DNA from: Rhodococcus sovatensis
Lineage (GTDB): Bacteria; Actinomycetota; Actinomycetes; Mycobacteriales; Mycobacteriaceae
Length of the DNA: 64,000 bases
NCBI RefSeq assembly: GCF_037327425.1
Contig: NZ_CP147846.1
Location: 4,650,001 to 4,714,000 of the forward strand
Direction of reading: 5' to 3'
Shown one piece after another: positions 24,261 through 33,586 of this stretch. The notes beneath the pieces were generated by a model. It was not told the DNA's origin, made no database searches, and saw only the letters and a program-made list of their open reading frames with translations. The position numbers and the translations under genes were made by a program. How positions within the stretch are numbered: position 1 is the first letter of the stretch; every line of letters begins with the position of its first letter.

Positions 24261-24490
24261 AGGGCCGCCTCCTTGGCGACACGAGCTGCGGGACCGTTCT
24301 CGATCGAGACCACGTCACCCTGATGGAGTTGGCGCCCACGCCTGACGTCGACCTCCCCGTTGACGCTGACAAGGCCGTCGGCGATGAAGCTCTTCGCCTC
24401 GGCACCGGACTCGATGAGGTTCGCCAGCTTCAAGAATTGCCCGAGCCGAATCGACTCGTCGCGGATCGGTACGTCCTCTGCGTCAGCCAT
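24257..24490 (-). CDS. S4-domain RNA-binding protein
   Basis: 77 aa, single S4 fold: RLGQFLKLANLIESGAEAKSFIADGLVSVNG then VDVRRGRQLHQGDVVSI, like the YbcJ/RlbA group of small ribosome-associated S4 proteins. Stop overlaps the methyltransferase start (GTGA). It starts 14 nt after the copper ATPase stop, so it may be transcribed from the copper-responsive promoter. Confidence 0.87.
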   Translation of the reverse strand: MADAEDVPIRDESIRLGQFLKLANLIESGAEAKSFIADGLVSVNGEVDVRRGRQLHQGDVVSIENGPAARVAKEAAL

Positions 24491-24504
24491 GCCTCCATCT
24501 TGAC

Positions 24505-26697
24505 CTATGCAGCAGAGAAGCGCCGCAATCGCAGACTGTTGGTCACCACGAACACCGAGGAGAACGCCATCGCCGCACCCGCCAACATCGGATTGAGCAG
24601 GCCCGCAGCAGCGAGTGGGATTGCTGCGACGTTGTATGCGAACGCCCAGAACAGGTTGCCCTTGATGGTCGTCAGCGTCTTACGCGAGAGTCTGATCGCG
24701 TCGCCGACGGCCCGAAGGTCACCGCGTACGAGGGTGAGGTCGCTTGCCTCGATGGCGACGTCGGTGCCGGTTCCCATCGACAATCCCAGATCGGCTGTGG
24801 CCAGTGCCGCGGCATCGTTGACGCCGTCGCCGACCATCGCCACCACCTTGCCCTCTGCCTGCAGCCTCTCGATCACCTCCACCTTGCCCTGCGGTAGGAC
24901 CCCGGCGACGACCTCGTCGATGCCGACGTCGGCGGCAATCTTCTTCGCGGCCGCCTCGTTGTCCCCGGTCAACATCACCGGAGTGAGGCCGAGAGCGCGC
25001 AGTTCGGCGATCGCCTGCTTCGACGTCGGCTTGACGGCATCCGCGACGACAAGCACGCCGCGAGCCTTGCCGTCCCACGCGATGGCGACGGCAGTACGAC
25101 CGTCGCGTTCGGCGTCGGCCATGGCCTGGAGAAGTTCGGCAGGAAGCGGCGAGGACCAATCGGCCAGCAGTGTCGCGCGGCCGAGGACCACGGCCCGACC
25201 GTCGACGATGCCGGTGACGCCGAGACCTGCCTGGTTGGCAAATTCCTCGACGCCGGGGACCAGGGCCTTGTCCGTTGCCGCGCTGGTGATCGCTCGCGCG
25301 ATAGGGTGCTCGGATCCGGACTCCAGGGCACCTGCGAGCGAGAGAACCTCGTCGGGATCCTCACCGTCTGCGGGATGGACTGCCAGCAGTGTCATCTCAC
25401 CGGTGGTGACCGTACCGGTCTTGTCGAGAACGACGGTGTCGATGCGCCGCGTCGATTCGAGAATTTCGGGTCCCTTGATGAGGATGCCGAGTTGAGCGGC
25501 GCGGCCGGTGCCGACCATCAGCGCAGTCGGGGTCGCCAAACCGAGCGCACAGGGGCACGCGATGATGAGAACGGCTACTGCCGCAGTGAATGCGGCGGCA
25601 ACAGATCCGCCTGTGCCGAGCCAGAACCCGAGGGTCGCGGCGGCGATGGCGATGACGATCGGGACGAAAACGCCCGAAATACGGTCGGCCAGCTTCTGCG
25701 CCTGCGCTTTTCCTGTCTGCGCGTCCTCGACGAGCTTCGCCATCTGCGCGAGCTGTGTGTCCGAGCCGATCCGGGTGGCCTTCACGACGAGCCGTCCGCC
25801 CACGTTGACCGTCGCCCCCACGACCGAATCTCCCTCGCCGACCTCCACCGGCACGGATTCGCCCGTCAGCATCGAGACGTCGACGGCAGATGCACCCGAT
25901 TCGACGACACCGTCCGTCGCGATCTTCTCGCCGGGACGGACCACGAACACGTCGCCGACCGCGAGTTCACCGACGGGTACCTGCTGCTCGACGCCACCGC
26001 GCATCACTGCGACGTCCTTGGCTCCCAGGTCGAGCAGCGCGCGCAGTGCAGCTCCTGCTCGACGCTTCGACCGCGATTCGAAGTAGCGGCCGGCCAGGAT
26101 GAATGTGGTGACCCCAGCTGCCGCCTCGAGATAGATGTTGGCGGATCCGTCCATCCGGGCGATCGTCAGTTCGAACGGGTGCTTCATGCCCGGGGTTCCC
26201 GCGGTGCCGAAGAACAGTGCGTATAGCGACCAACCGAGTGCGGCGAGCGTTCCCATGGAAACGAGGGTGTCCATGGTGGACGTGCCGTGGCGGAGGTTGG
26301 TCCACGCAGCCCGGTGGAACGGCCACGCGCCCCACACCACGACCGGCGCAGCGAGCGTCAGCGACAACCACTGCCAGTTGGTGAACTGCAGCGACGGGAT
26401 CATTGCCATCGCGATCACCGGAATCGAGAGCGCCGCCGACACCAGCAGGCGCTGCTTCATCGGGTCTGTCTCAGGTTCGGGTTCGGGCTCTTCCGCCGGG
26501 AGCGACGCCGTGTAGCCCGCCGATTCGACAGCCTTGATCAGATCCTCGGCAGGGACGCCGTCGGACGTGACGCGTGCCTTCTCGGTGGCGTAGTTGACCG
26601 TCGCGGTCACGCCCTCGAGCTTGTTGAGTTTACGTTCGATCCGGTTGGCGCACGACGCGCACGTCATACCGCCCAGGATCAGTTCCGTCTCGGTCAT
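24505..26697 (-). CDS. copA: Copper-translocating P1B-type ATPase
   Basis: 730 aa. N-terminal heavy-metal domain with GMTCASC (residues 10-16); about eight membrane helices; CPCALGLATPTAL with the CPC ion site; phosphorylation site DKTGTVTTGE; ATP-binding HP in SEHPIARA; GDGVNDAAAL hinge; C-terminal helices ending LRLRRFSAA. Expected to export Cu(I) from the cytoplasm. ATG 26697 overlaps the stop of a small His-rich protein. A CsoR-like palindrome lies upstream of the pair; no csoR gene is in the window. Confidence 0.93.
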   Translation of the reverse strand: MTETELILGGMTCASCANRIERKLNKLEGVTATVNYATEKARVTSDGVPAEDLIKAVESAGYTASLPAEEPEPEPETDPMKQRLLVSAALSIPVIAMAMIPSLQFTNWQWLSLTLAAPVVVWGAWPFHRAAWTNLRHGTSTMDTLVSMGTLAALGWSLYALFFGTAGTPGMKHPFELTIARMDGSANIYLEAAAGVTTFILAGRYFESRSKRRAGAALRALLDLGAKDVAVMRGGVEQQVPVGELAVGDVFVVRPGEKIATDGVVESGASAVDVSMLTGESVPVEVGEGDSVVGATVNVGGRLVVKATRIGSDTQLAQMAKLVEDAQTGKAQAQKLADRISGVFVPIVIAIAAATLGFWLGTGGSVAAAFTAAVAVLIIACPCALGLATPTALMVGTGRAAQLGILIKGPEILESTRRIDTVVLDKTGTVTTGEMTLLAVHPADGEDPDEVLSLAGALESGSEHPIARAITSAATDKALVPGVEEFANQAGLGVTGIVDGRAVVLGRATLLADWSSPLPAELLQAMADAERDGRTAVAIAWDGKARGVLVVADAVKPTSKQAIAELRALGLTPVMLTGDNEAAAKKIAADVGIDEVVAGVLPQGKVEVIERLQAEGKVVAMVGDGVNDAAALATADLGLSMGTGTDVAIEASDLTLVRGDLRAVGDAIRLSRKTLTTIKGNLFWAFAYNVAAIPLAAAGLLNPMLAGAAMAFSSVFVVTNSLRLRRFSAA

Positions 26698-26861
26698 CGG
26701 TGCTCGACCTCCACATGCTCGACCTGCGCATGCTCATGATTCACAGGCGTTTCCACGCCCACAGGTCCGACCGCAGTACCGATCACATAGGCAAGAAAGA
26801 ACACCGCTGTAATTCCGAGCACGAAGCCCGCGAGCTTGATCGTCGTCGTCACGTTCTGCAC
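26694..26861 (-). CDS. Small membrane protein with His-rich tail, copper operon
   Basis: About 55 aa: one membrane helix (KLAGFVLGITAVFFLAYVIG), then a short periplasmic or cytoplasmic tail rich in His and Glu (NHEHAQVEHVEVEHR) that could bind Cu or another metal. Stop overlaps the copA ATG. GTG 26861 follows AGGAGAGG; ATG 26888 lies inside the palindromic operator and is rejected; GTG 26852 is an alternative. Similar small leader proteins accompany CopA in other actinobacteria. Confidence 0.7.
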   Translation of the reverse strand: MQNVTTTIKLAGFVLGITAVFFLAYVIGTAVGPVGVETPVNHEHAQVEHVEVEHR

Positions 26862-26886
26862 CCCTCTCCTCTTCACTCTGTCTACC

Positions 26887-26903
26887 ATACCCCCCTAGGG
26901 TAT
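26887..26903 (-). promoter_or_regulatory. CsoR-like operator
   Basis: ATACCC-CCCTA-GGGTAT: exact 6-bp arms of the TACCC/GGGTA type bound by CsoR copper sensors, 26 bp upstream of the first gene of the copper operon. Confidence 0.6.
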
Positions 26904-27089
26904 AAGCGTCTCGATCCGGTCTCGGACGCCGAATTCGACACCTTTCCAATGTGTAACGCCCGGCGTTCCTGCGGCGAATCCCAAGTAACCCACCGCACGG
27001 TGTCGGTGCCGGAATGCGCGTGCAACCCGGAACCACCCGTAAGCACAAGCTCGAAATCGCAACGGGAAACGACTGATTGGGATGGTCCA

Positions 27090-28772
27090 TTGTCTTCACG
27101 CTTCACGACCCGCAGACCGGCGAACCGGCGACGACTCGCCACGAGTGCTGTCGCGTTCGTGTCCCTGGGAGCCATGGCCGTCGGCGCCGCGGTACTGACG
27201 ACCGACAAGCTGTCGACATCGGACGCCCAGGTCGAACTCGTATCGACTGCGACGTGCTACGACATGGTCAGCATCGCCGTCGGCGGGCGTGGAGACTCTC
27301 CTCGCACCGGTCAAACCAAGATGCTCACCACGCCCGACGGCAAGCCCCTCCCGGCCGCGCTTGCCGACGACTTTCAGAGCGACTGGATCGATCAGATGGT
27401 CGGCGCTCCAAACGGCGCAGTGCAGGAAGGCTCGTACGCCGCGGTGTACATCGAGTACCCCGCCGACATGTCGAGCTACGAGGATTCCGTCGGCACCGGC
27501 GTCGAGAACACCAAGTCGGTCATGAACGCAATTGCCGCCTCGTGCCCCGATACCCGCTTCGCCATCGTCGGCTACAGCGAAGGCGCGGACGTCACGCGGC
27601 GCGCAGCCATGGAGATCGGCAACCAGACACCCGAGAACGGCCAGTACGCAATCGTCGACCCCAACAACGTCGTCGGCGTCGTCATTCTCGCCGACGCGGG
27701 ACGCACCGACGGTGAAGGTCCGTTCCCGGGTTCGGAATCCGGAACCAATCCCGACGGATTCGACACGAAATACCAGAACGGAACCGGTGGACCCGGCGGC
27801 GCAGGCGCACTGCCGTCCACCTCGGGAAGCTTCGGCGCGCTCGACGGCAAAGTTGCGTCGTTCTGCTCGCAGCGAGACCTGACGTGCGCGATGCCCCAGA
27901 ACACGTCGCTGCTGCATCTCGCAGCGAACGTAGGACGCCAGCTGGACGTCGACACCATGCAACGCGACAACACTCTCACCCCCGCGACGGGCGCCGACCT
28001 GGCCATGACCCTGGGCCGCATCGCCGTCGCAGCATTCGCCGACATCACCAGCCAGGACAACTGGCTCGCCGGTGACGAAACGTTCCTCGAAGTGTTGATC
28101 AAGGTGTCCGAGCCCGGTTACACACCGGCCGACCCGACCAGCAAGGTTGCCGCCAAGACCGACGAGAACGGCGAGCCGCTTCCCGCGGAAACAGCCGTCA
28201 ATCTCGCCTACCTACCGTCGAAGGTCGCCAAGGAGATCATCGGATTCATCGGATCCAACACCGACACGGTTTCAGTCGCCATGAACGATCCGTACGGCCA
28301 GACCCTCGAACCAGGAACGGGTGCCCACTTCGACTACTGGCGCGATTCCGACGCATCCAACGGCAAGCCCCTCACGTCGGCCCAGTACGCAGCGGCCTGG
28401 CTGACCCAGCTTGCCAAGGACGCCGAGGCAGGCAAGCCGATCAAGTCCAAGGAAGTGCAGCAGGAGGCGCGCATGGTCGTGCTGTCCGAAACCACGACTG
28501 CCACTACCGCGGCCGCCAGCACGACGACGGCAGCCCCGACGGGGGTCGCCGCTCCGGGCGTCGCAGTTCAGCCTGGCGCCGCGCTTCCGGTTGCCCCGGC
28601 CGTCCCCGTCGATCCAGCCCTCCCCGTCGATCCGGTCCTCCCGGTCGACGGCCAGCTGCCCGCTCAGGATCCCGCCGCAGCTTCCGTCGCCGTGACTCCG
28701 GGAGCCGCCGCCTCGGTCGCGCCGAACACGGCAGCCGTCCCGACCACGACGACGGTTACCCCCGCTCGGTAG
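27090..28772 (+). CDS. Secreted cutinase-like esterase with Pro/Ala/Thr-rich tail
   Basis: 560 aa. A basic, twin-Arg-like n-region and hydrophobic signal (ATSAVAFVSLGAMAVGAAVL), then a cutinase-fold hydrolase: ATCYDMVSIAVGGRGDS, IEYPADMSSYEDSVGTGVEN, nucleophile in FAIVGYSEGADVTRRAA (Ser about 160). Late HFDYW may provide the histidine. About 100 C-terminal residues are low-complexity Thr/Ala/Pro/Val with PVDP repeats and may span the envelope. Probable cell-wall or extracellular esterase, like mycobacterial cutinase-like proteins. TTG 27090 after GGGATGG is my start; the true start is uncertain. Confidence 0.8.
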   Translation: MSSRFTTRRPANRRRLATSAVAFVSLGAMAVGAAVLTTDKLSTSDAQVELVSTATCYDMVSIAVGGRGDSPRTGQTKMLTTPDGKPLPAALADDFQSDWIDQMVGAPNGAVQEGSYAAVYIEYPADMSSYEDSVGTGVENTKSVMNAIAASCPDTRFAIVGYSEGADVTRRAAMEIGNQTPENGQYAIVDPNNVVGVVILADAGRTDGEGPFPGSESGTNPDGFDTKYQNGTGGPGGAGALPSTSGSFGALDGKVASFCSQRDLTCAMPQNTSLLHLAANVGRQLDVDTMQRDNTLTPATGADLAMTLGRIAVAAFADITSQDNWLAGDETFLEVLIKVSEPGYTPADPTSKVAAKTDENGEPLPAETAVNLAYLPSKVAKEIIGFIGSNTDTVSVAMNDPYGQTLEPGTGAHFDYWRDSDASNGKPLTSAQYAAAWLTQLAKDAEAGKPIKSKEVQQEARMVVLSETTTATTAAASTTTAAPTGVAAPGVAVQPGAALPVAPAVPVDPALPVDPVLPVDGQLPAQDPAAASVAVTPGAAASVAPNTAAVPTTTTVTPAR

Positions 28773-28789
28773 CACCCAGCTGTCCAACC

Positions 28790-28818
28790 CGGCGCCCATC
28801 CATCTCGGATGGGCGCCG
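28790..28818 (+). terminator. Intrinsic-type terminator hairpin
   Basis: CGGCGCCCATC and GATGGGCGCCG, exact 11-bp arms around a 7-nt loop, 17 bp after the cutinase-like stop and followed by AGTTCGTTTCG. A weak T content follows. Confidence 0.8.
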
Positions 28819-28828
28819 AGTTCGTTTC

Positions 28829-28867
28829 GATCAGGCTCGCTTTTGATCAGGCTCGCTTTTGATCAGG
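28829..28867 (+). repeat. Short tandem repeat, 16-bp unit
   Basis: GATCAGGCTCGCTTTT occurs twice in tandem (28829-28860) and its first seven bases once more. It lies between the terminator and the VOC gene; nothing else is in this gap. Confidence 0.85.
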
Positions 28868-28911
28868 AATCGAGAAGCGGGGACCGGGATGCGCCACTAG
28901 CGTTCTCGGAC

Positions 28912-29322
28912 ATGGACATCACAATTCATTCCTCGTTTCTCCCCCACGACGACGCCGACGCCGCACTGGCGTTCTACCGTGACCTGCTCGGGTTCGAGGT
29001 ACGCCTCGACGTCGGATACGACGGCATGCGCTGGATCACCGTCGGACCAGCCGGCCAGCCGAACACCTCCATCGTCCTGACGCCCCCCGCCGTCGATCCC
29101 GGCATCACCGACGACGAGCGTCGGACGATCCTCGAGATGATGGCGAAGGGCACGTACGCAGGCCTTCTGCTCGCGACGCCCGACCTGGACGTCACCTTCG
29201 ACAAGCTCCAGGCAGCCGACGCCGACGTGGTCCAGGAGCCGACCGAGCAGCCGTACGGCGTGCGCGATTGCGCAGTCCGAGATCCAGCGGGCAACCTTCT
29301 ACGAATACAGGAAGTCCGTTGA
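28912..29322 (+). CDS. VOC-superfamily (glyoxalase/bleomycin-resistance-like) protein
   Basis: 136 aa, single VOC module pair: SSFLPHDDADAALAFYRDLLGFEVRLDV, then VGPAGQPNTSIVL and PYGVRDCAVRDPAGNLLRI. Possible roles include metal-dependent isomerase/dioxygenase or drug-binding protein. His 10-11, and a Glu in the final strand, may be metal ligands. ATG 28912. It stands 76 bp upstream of a UvrA paralogue; co-transcription is possible. Confidence 0.85.
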   Translation: MDITIHSSFLPHDDADAALAFYRDLLGFEVRLDVGYDGMRWITVGPAGQPNTSIVLTPPAVDPGITDDERRTILEMMAKGTYAGLLLATPDLDVTFDKLQAADADVVQEPTEQPYGVRDCAVRDPAGNLLRIQEVR

Positions 29323-29398
29323 GCTGACCGGGCTCCCGCGTCCTGGTTAGATCAAACCCGTTATAGAAGACCTCGCAGACTCGAGCACGCCCAAGAAG

Positions 29399-31801
29399 AT
29401 GGAGACAGACGAGATCATGGTCGCACGGACGTCGACCGCAGCACCCCAACCCCACGTTGCCGACAGCCACGATCTCATTCGGGTCAAGGGCGCACGAGTG
29501 AACAATCTTCAGGACATCAGCGTCGAGATCCCCAAGCGCCGGTTGACGGTCTTCACCGGGGTGTCCGGTTCGGGGAAGAGTTCACTCGTGTTCTCGACGA
29601 TCGCCGCCGAGTCACAGCGCATGATCAACGAGACCTACAGCGCCTTCGTCCAAGGGTTCATGCCGAGTCTCGCCCGGCCCGATGTCGACCTTCTCGACGG
29701 TCTGACCACCGCCATCATCGTCGACCAGCAGCGGATGGGTGCCAATCCGCACTCCACCGTCGGGACCGCCACAGATGTCAATGCGATGCTTCGGATCCTG
29801 TTCAGCCGGATCGGAAAGCCGTATATCGGTACGGCACAGGCATTTTCGTTCAACGTCGCATCGGCGTCCGGTGCAGGTGCCGTGACGGTGAACAAAGGTG
29901 GCCGGGAAACCAAGGAGAAGCGGACGTTCAGTGTCACCGGCGGCATGTGTCTGCGATGCGAGGGCAGAGGTTCGGTCAGCGACATCGATCTGACAGCACT
30001 GTACGACGACAGCAAGTCCCTCAACGACAGCGCCATCACGATCCCGGGTTACAGCATGGAGGGTTGGTACGGTCGCATCTTCCGCAGCTGCGGTTACTTC
30101 GACCCCGACAAGCCGATCGCGAAGTTCACCAAACGCGAACTGAACGACCTGCTCTACCGCGAGGCGACGAAGATCAAGGTCGAGGGCATCAACCTGACCT
30201 ACCTGGGTTTGGTTCCGCAGATCCAGAAGTCGTTCCTGTCCAAGGATGTCGACGCGATGCAGCCGCACATAAGGGCGTTCGTCGAACGCGCGGTCACGTT
30301 CGACACCTGCCCGGACTGCGATGGCACGCGTCTCAACGACGGGGCTCGATCGTCGAAGATCAAGGGAATCAACATCGCCGACGCCTGCGCCATGCAGATC
30401 AGTGATCTCGCGACCTGGATCAGTGGCCTGAAGGAGCCGTCGGTGGCCCCGTTGCTGGAGTCGCTGTCGGAGACGTTGGACTCGTTCGTGCAGATCGGCC
30501 TGGGCTATCTATCGCTCGAACGGCCCGCCGGCACGCTCTCCGGCGGCGAGGCACAGCGCACCAAGATGATTCGGCACCTCGGTAGTTCGCTGACCGACGT
30601 CACCTACGTGTTCGACGAGCCGACCACCGGCCTGCATCCGCACGACATCGAGAACATGAACGATCTGCTTCTGCAGTTGCGCGACAAGGGAAACACCGTC
30701 CTCGTCGTCGAACACAAACCCGAGACCATCGTCATCGCGGACCACATCGTCGACCTCGGTCCCGGCGCGGGGACCAACGGTGGAAACGTGTGTTTCGAGG
30801 GTACCGTCGAGGGTCTGCGCTCGAGCGACACCATCACCGGTCATCACTTCGACGACCGAGCTGCCGTGAAGGATTCGGTACGCGAATACACCGAAGTCGT
30901 CGAAATTCGCGGAGCCGACACGCACAACCTGAAGAACGTCGACGTCGACGTCCCGCTCGGTGTGCTCGTCGTGGTGACCGGTGTCGCCGGGTCGGGTAAG
31001 AGCTCGCTGATCCATGGCTCGATGTCCGGTCTCGACGACGTCGTCGCCATCGACCAGGGCGCGATACGCGGATCACGCCGCAGCAATCCGGCAACGTACA
31101 CGGGGCTGCTCGAACCGATTCGCAAGGCGTTCGCCAAGGAGAACGGCGTCAAACCTGCTCTGTTCAGCGCCAATTCGGAGGGCGCCTGCCCGACGTGCAA
31201 CGGCAACGGCGTCATCTACAGTGATCTTGCCATGATGGCCGGCGTCGCCATCCCCTGCGAGGAATGCGAAGGCAAGCGCTTCCAGGCCGCGGTTCTCGAC
31301 TACCACTTCGGCGGCAAGGACATCAGCGAGGTACTGGCGATGTCCGCAGCACAGGCCGAGGAGTTCTTCCGCGACGGCGACTCGAAGCTGCTTGCAGCAC
31401 ACAAGATTCTGACGAGACTGGTCGACGTCGGGCTCGGCTACATCAAGATCGGGCAGCCGTTGACGACTCTGTCCGGCGGGGAACGGCAGCGCCTGAAGCT
31501 TGCAACCCATATGGGCGACAAAGGCGGCATCTATGTCCTCGACGAGCCGACGACGGGCCTGCACCTCGCCGACGTCGAGCAACTCCTGGGACTGCTGGAC
31601 AGGCTTGTCGACTCGGGCAAGTCCGTCATCGTGATCGAGCACCACCAGGCCGTCATGGCGCATGCCGATTGGATCATCGACATCGGCCCCGGCGCAGGTC
31701 ACGACGGTGGTCGAATCGTGTTCGAGGGGACGCCTGCCGATCTGATCGCCGCAGGTTCCACCGTCACCGGCCAACACCTGGCCGCGTACGTGGGGAGGTA
31801 G
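29399..31801 (+). CDS. UvrA-like ABC ATPase (UvrA paralogue)
   Basis: 800 aa, shorter than housekeeping UvrA (~950 aa). Two ABC modules: Walker A GVSGSGKSS (near 54) and GVAGSGKSS (near 530), signatures LSGGEAQR and LSGGERQRL, Walker B VFDEPTTGLHPHD and VLDEPTTGLHLAD. Zinc-type cysteines appear in CLRCEGRG, CPDCDG and CPTCNGNG/CEECEG. Much of the UvrB-interaction insert appears missing. UvrA2/DrrC-like proteins are linked to DNA damage or drug tolerance, usually without UvrB. ATG 29399 or 29417; both lack a decisive ribosome site. An alpha/beta hydrolase follows 8 bp later. Confidence 0.88.
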   Translation: METDEIMVARTSTAAPQPHVADSHDLIRVKGARVNNLQDISVEIPKRRLTVFTGVSGSGKSSLVFSTIAAESQRMINETYSAFVQGFMPSLARPDVDLLDGLTTAIIVDQQRMGANPHSTVGTATDVNAMLRILFSRIGKPYIGTAQAFSFNVASASGAGAVTVNKGGRETKEKRTFSVTGGMCLRCEGRGSVSDIDLTALYDDSKSLNDSAITIPGYSMEGWYGRIFRSCGYFDPDKPIAKFTKRELNDLLYREATKIKVEGINLTYLGLVPQIQKSFLSKDVDAMQPHIRAFVERAVTFDTCPDCDGTRLNDGARSSKIKGINIADACAMQISDLATWISGLKEPSVAPLLESLSETLDSFVQIGLGYLSLERPAGTLSGGEAQRTKMIRHLGSSLTDVTYVFDEPTTGLHPHDIENMNDLLLQLRDKGNTVLVVEHKPETIVIADHIVDLGPGAGTNGGNVCFEGTVEGLRSSDTITGHHFDDRAAVKDSVREYTEVVEIRGADTHNLKNVDVDVPLGVLVVVTGVAGSGKSSLIHGSMSGLDDVVAIDQGAIRGSRRSNPATYTGLLEPIRKAFAKENGVKPALFSANSEGACPTCNGNGVIYSDLAMMAGVAIPCEECEGKRFQAAVLDYHFGGKDISEVLAMSAAQAEEFFRDGDSKLLAAHKILTRLVDVGLGYIKIGQPLTTLSGGERQRLKLATHMGDKGGIYVLDEPTTGLHLADVEQLLGLLDRLVDSGKSVIVIEHHQAVMAHADWIIDIGPGAGHDGGRIVFEGTPADLIAAGSTVTGQHLAAYVGR

Positions 31802-31809
31802 CGAGAGCA

Positions 31810-32319
31810 ATGGCTCGGCTGATGTTCTTTCACGGCGCAGGCGGATACGTCGAGGATCGCGTGTTGGTCGACGGACTGTCCGACGCACTCGGTATCGCTC
31901 CGACAATGCCGCAGCTCCCAGACGAGGACATGTCGTACGAGTCGTGGGCGGGGCCGGTGCGGTCATACATGCGCGAACTGGATCCGGAGGACATCGTCGT
32001 CGCACATTCCTTCGGGGCGTCGATTCTGCTGCGGGTACTCGCCGAAAAGAGGTGGGATGTCCCGACGAGAGCGACGTTGCTGGCGATGCCCGACTGGGGC
32101 CCCGACGGCTGGGACGTGCCCGAATACGCGTTCTCCGGGCCCGAGCCCGAGGCAGCGCTGTCGCTGCACCATTGTCGGGACGACGAGGTAGTCGACTTCA
32201 CCCACCTCTCGCTGCACGCAGCACGACTACCGTCCGCCCGGCTCGTCGAGCACCCATCCGGTGGGCACCAGTTTCTCGGAATGATCGGGGCAATCGCTGC
32301 TGACGTCAGCGGACAGTAG
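31810..32319 (+). CDS. Small alpha/beta hydrolase
   Basis: 169 aa. LMFFHGAGGYVED is the oxyanion region; VAHSFGAS holds the nucleophile Ser in a variant elbow (H-S-F-G); HHCRDDEVV supplies the acid and PSGGHQFLG the His. Fold and size resemble RBBP9/YdeN-like hydrolases. It starts 8 bp after the UvrA paralogue and is probably in its operon; the pair may handle a drug or DNA-damaging agent (inference). ATG 31810. Confidence 0.78.
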   Translation: MARLMFFHGAGGYVEDRVLVDGLSDALGIAPTMPQLPDEDMSYESWAGPVRSYMRELDPEDIVVAHSFGASILLRVLAEKRWDVPTRATLLAMPDWGPDGWDVPEYAFSGPEPEAALSLHHCRDDEVVDFTHLSLHAARLPSARLVEHPSGGHQFLGMIGAIAADVSGQ

Positions 32320-32324
32320 GTGGT

Positions 32325-33581
32325 GTGCCCACTCCCCAGCTGGCAGATTCGTATCGGGATTTCTCCAAACCGGTCGAATCACCTGCCCACCTGACGCGCG
32401 CATCCCTTACCATCACCCAGGTGGGGGGAAACGAGAATCCGAAGGAGCGTTTGGCACGCCTGGTCATCGAGCGTGTCCAGAGCGAGGGTGGGTCCGATCC
32501 GCATCTCGATACCTCCGCATTCGCAGTCAGGTACAACGGCAGCGCCGTGCTCCCACTGGACCATCTCCTTCGGGACACGGCAGATGCGTCCGAACTGGAT
32601 CTGGAGTCCCACGTCGCACATTTCGTGGCGACGACGATGTCCTCCAACGGGTGGCCGGGAAACTGGAACGACGCCCTTCCGCGGCTCAGGCCGGTTCTGA
32701 AGCCGTCGACCTACACGCTCGGATCCCCGTCGGGTCTGCTGCTCTCCCGTCGCGTCTTCCCTCTCGTCGACGAGCTCGTCGTGGTCGACATGCCTGCCCA
32801 TCGCGAAGTCGTGTCGTGGGAGACGATCGGCAAGTGGGGCGTCGACCCGTCCACCGTGTTCGCCGCAGCGCGATCCAATCTCGCGACGATCACGCAGCAC
32901 GCTGATCCGACGAAGGGTCGCGCGACTCAACGGCTCGTCGACAAGGGCGGGCAGTACTTCACCTCGTGGCTGCTGGATCCGGGCTGGCTCCAATCTCACC
33001 GTCGCCGCTTCGGCTGTGCACCGGTAGCCTTCGTACCGGACGTCGATACCCTCTACGTCGTGCCGAGCGACGATTCCGCGCTGCTCGCCAGGCACTTCCG
33101 CCTGATCGAAGACCAGTACACGCATACGTCACGATCACTGTCTCCGCAGGCGTACACCGTCGACGACGCGGGTACCGTCGTCACATACGATCAGGTCCGC
33201 CCCGAGGACCCAGGTAGCAGTCGGGCCCGCTGCGTGCACATAGCCAAAGAATATGCAGCGCAGGAGAGTTGGCTCACACGACAATACGAGCTGGATCGGA
33301 TCAGCTCCGACGTCGCGGCGGCGACCGTCAAGGCAACCTCGTTCGGGCCCCGGACGGTGACGATCTGGGCCGACGGTGTCGACTGCACTTTGCCCCAGAC
33401 CGATCTCGTCGCGTTCTACCGCGACGGTTCGCCGCCGTTCTACGTGCAGTTCGAGGACGTATCGTCGATCACGGGCATGCGACCGATGGACGGGCTCGAC
33501 CCCGTCCGGTATCGCGTCCCCGCCTGGCCCCCCGCTGGCATCGTCGAACAGCTTCGTGCGCACAGCATTTCGATCGACTGA
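32325..33581 (+). CDS. Hypothetical 418-aa protein
   Basis: 418 aa, no signal peptide or membrane helix. The segment VDELVVVDMPAHREVVSWETIGKWG followed by AARSNLATIT slightly resembles the DUF1444/YtpQ layout, but I cannot assign it. It has many Asp and Ser residues and a W-rich middle. It starts 5 bp after the hydrolase stop at GTG 32325 and so is probably the last gene of the UvrA-paralogue operon. Function unknown. Confidence 0.6.
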   Translation: MPTPQLADSYRDFSKPVESPAHLTRASLTITQVGGNENPKERLARLVIERVQSEGGSDPHLDTSAFAVRYNGSAVLPLDHLLRDTADASELDLESHVAHFVATTMSSNGWPGNWNDALPRLRPVLKPSTYTLGSPSGLLLSRRVFPLVDELVVVDMPAHREVVSWETIGKWGVDPSTVFAAARSNLATITQHADPTKGRATQRLVDKGGQYFTSWLLDPGWLQSHRRRFGCAPVAFVPDVDTLYVVPSDDSALLARHFRLIEDQYTHTSRSLSPQAYTVDDAGTVVTYDQVRPEDPGSSRARCVHIAKEYAAQESWLTRQYELDRISSDVAAATVKATSFGPRTVTIWADGVDCTLPQTDLVAFYRDGSPPFYVQFEDVSSITGMRPMDGLDPVRYRVPAWPPAGIVEQLRAHSISID

Positions 33582-33586
33582 CGAAC

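Noticed and set aside
26700..27089. N-terminal extension of the cutinase-like protein back to 26700
   Set aside because: It would run antisense through the copper operon promoter and small His-rich gene and precedes a normal signal peptide.
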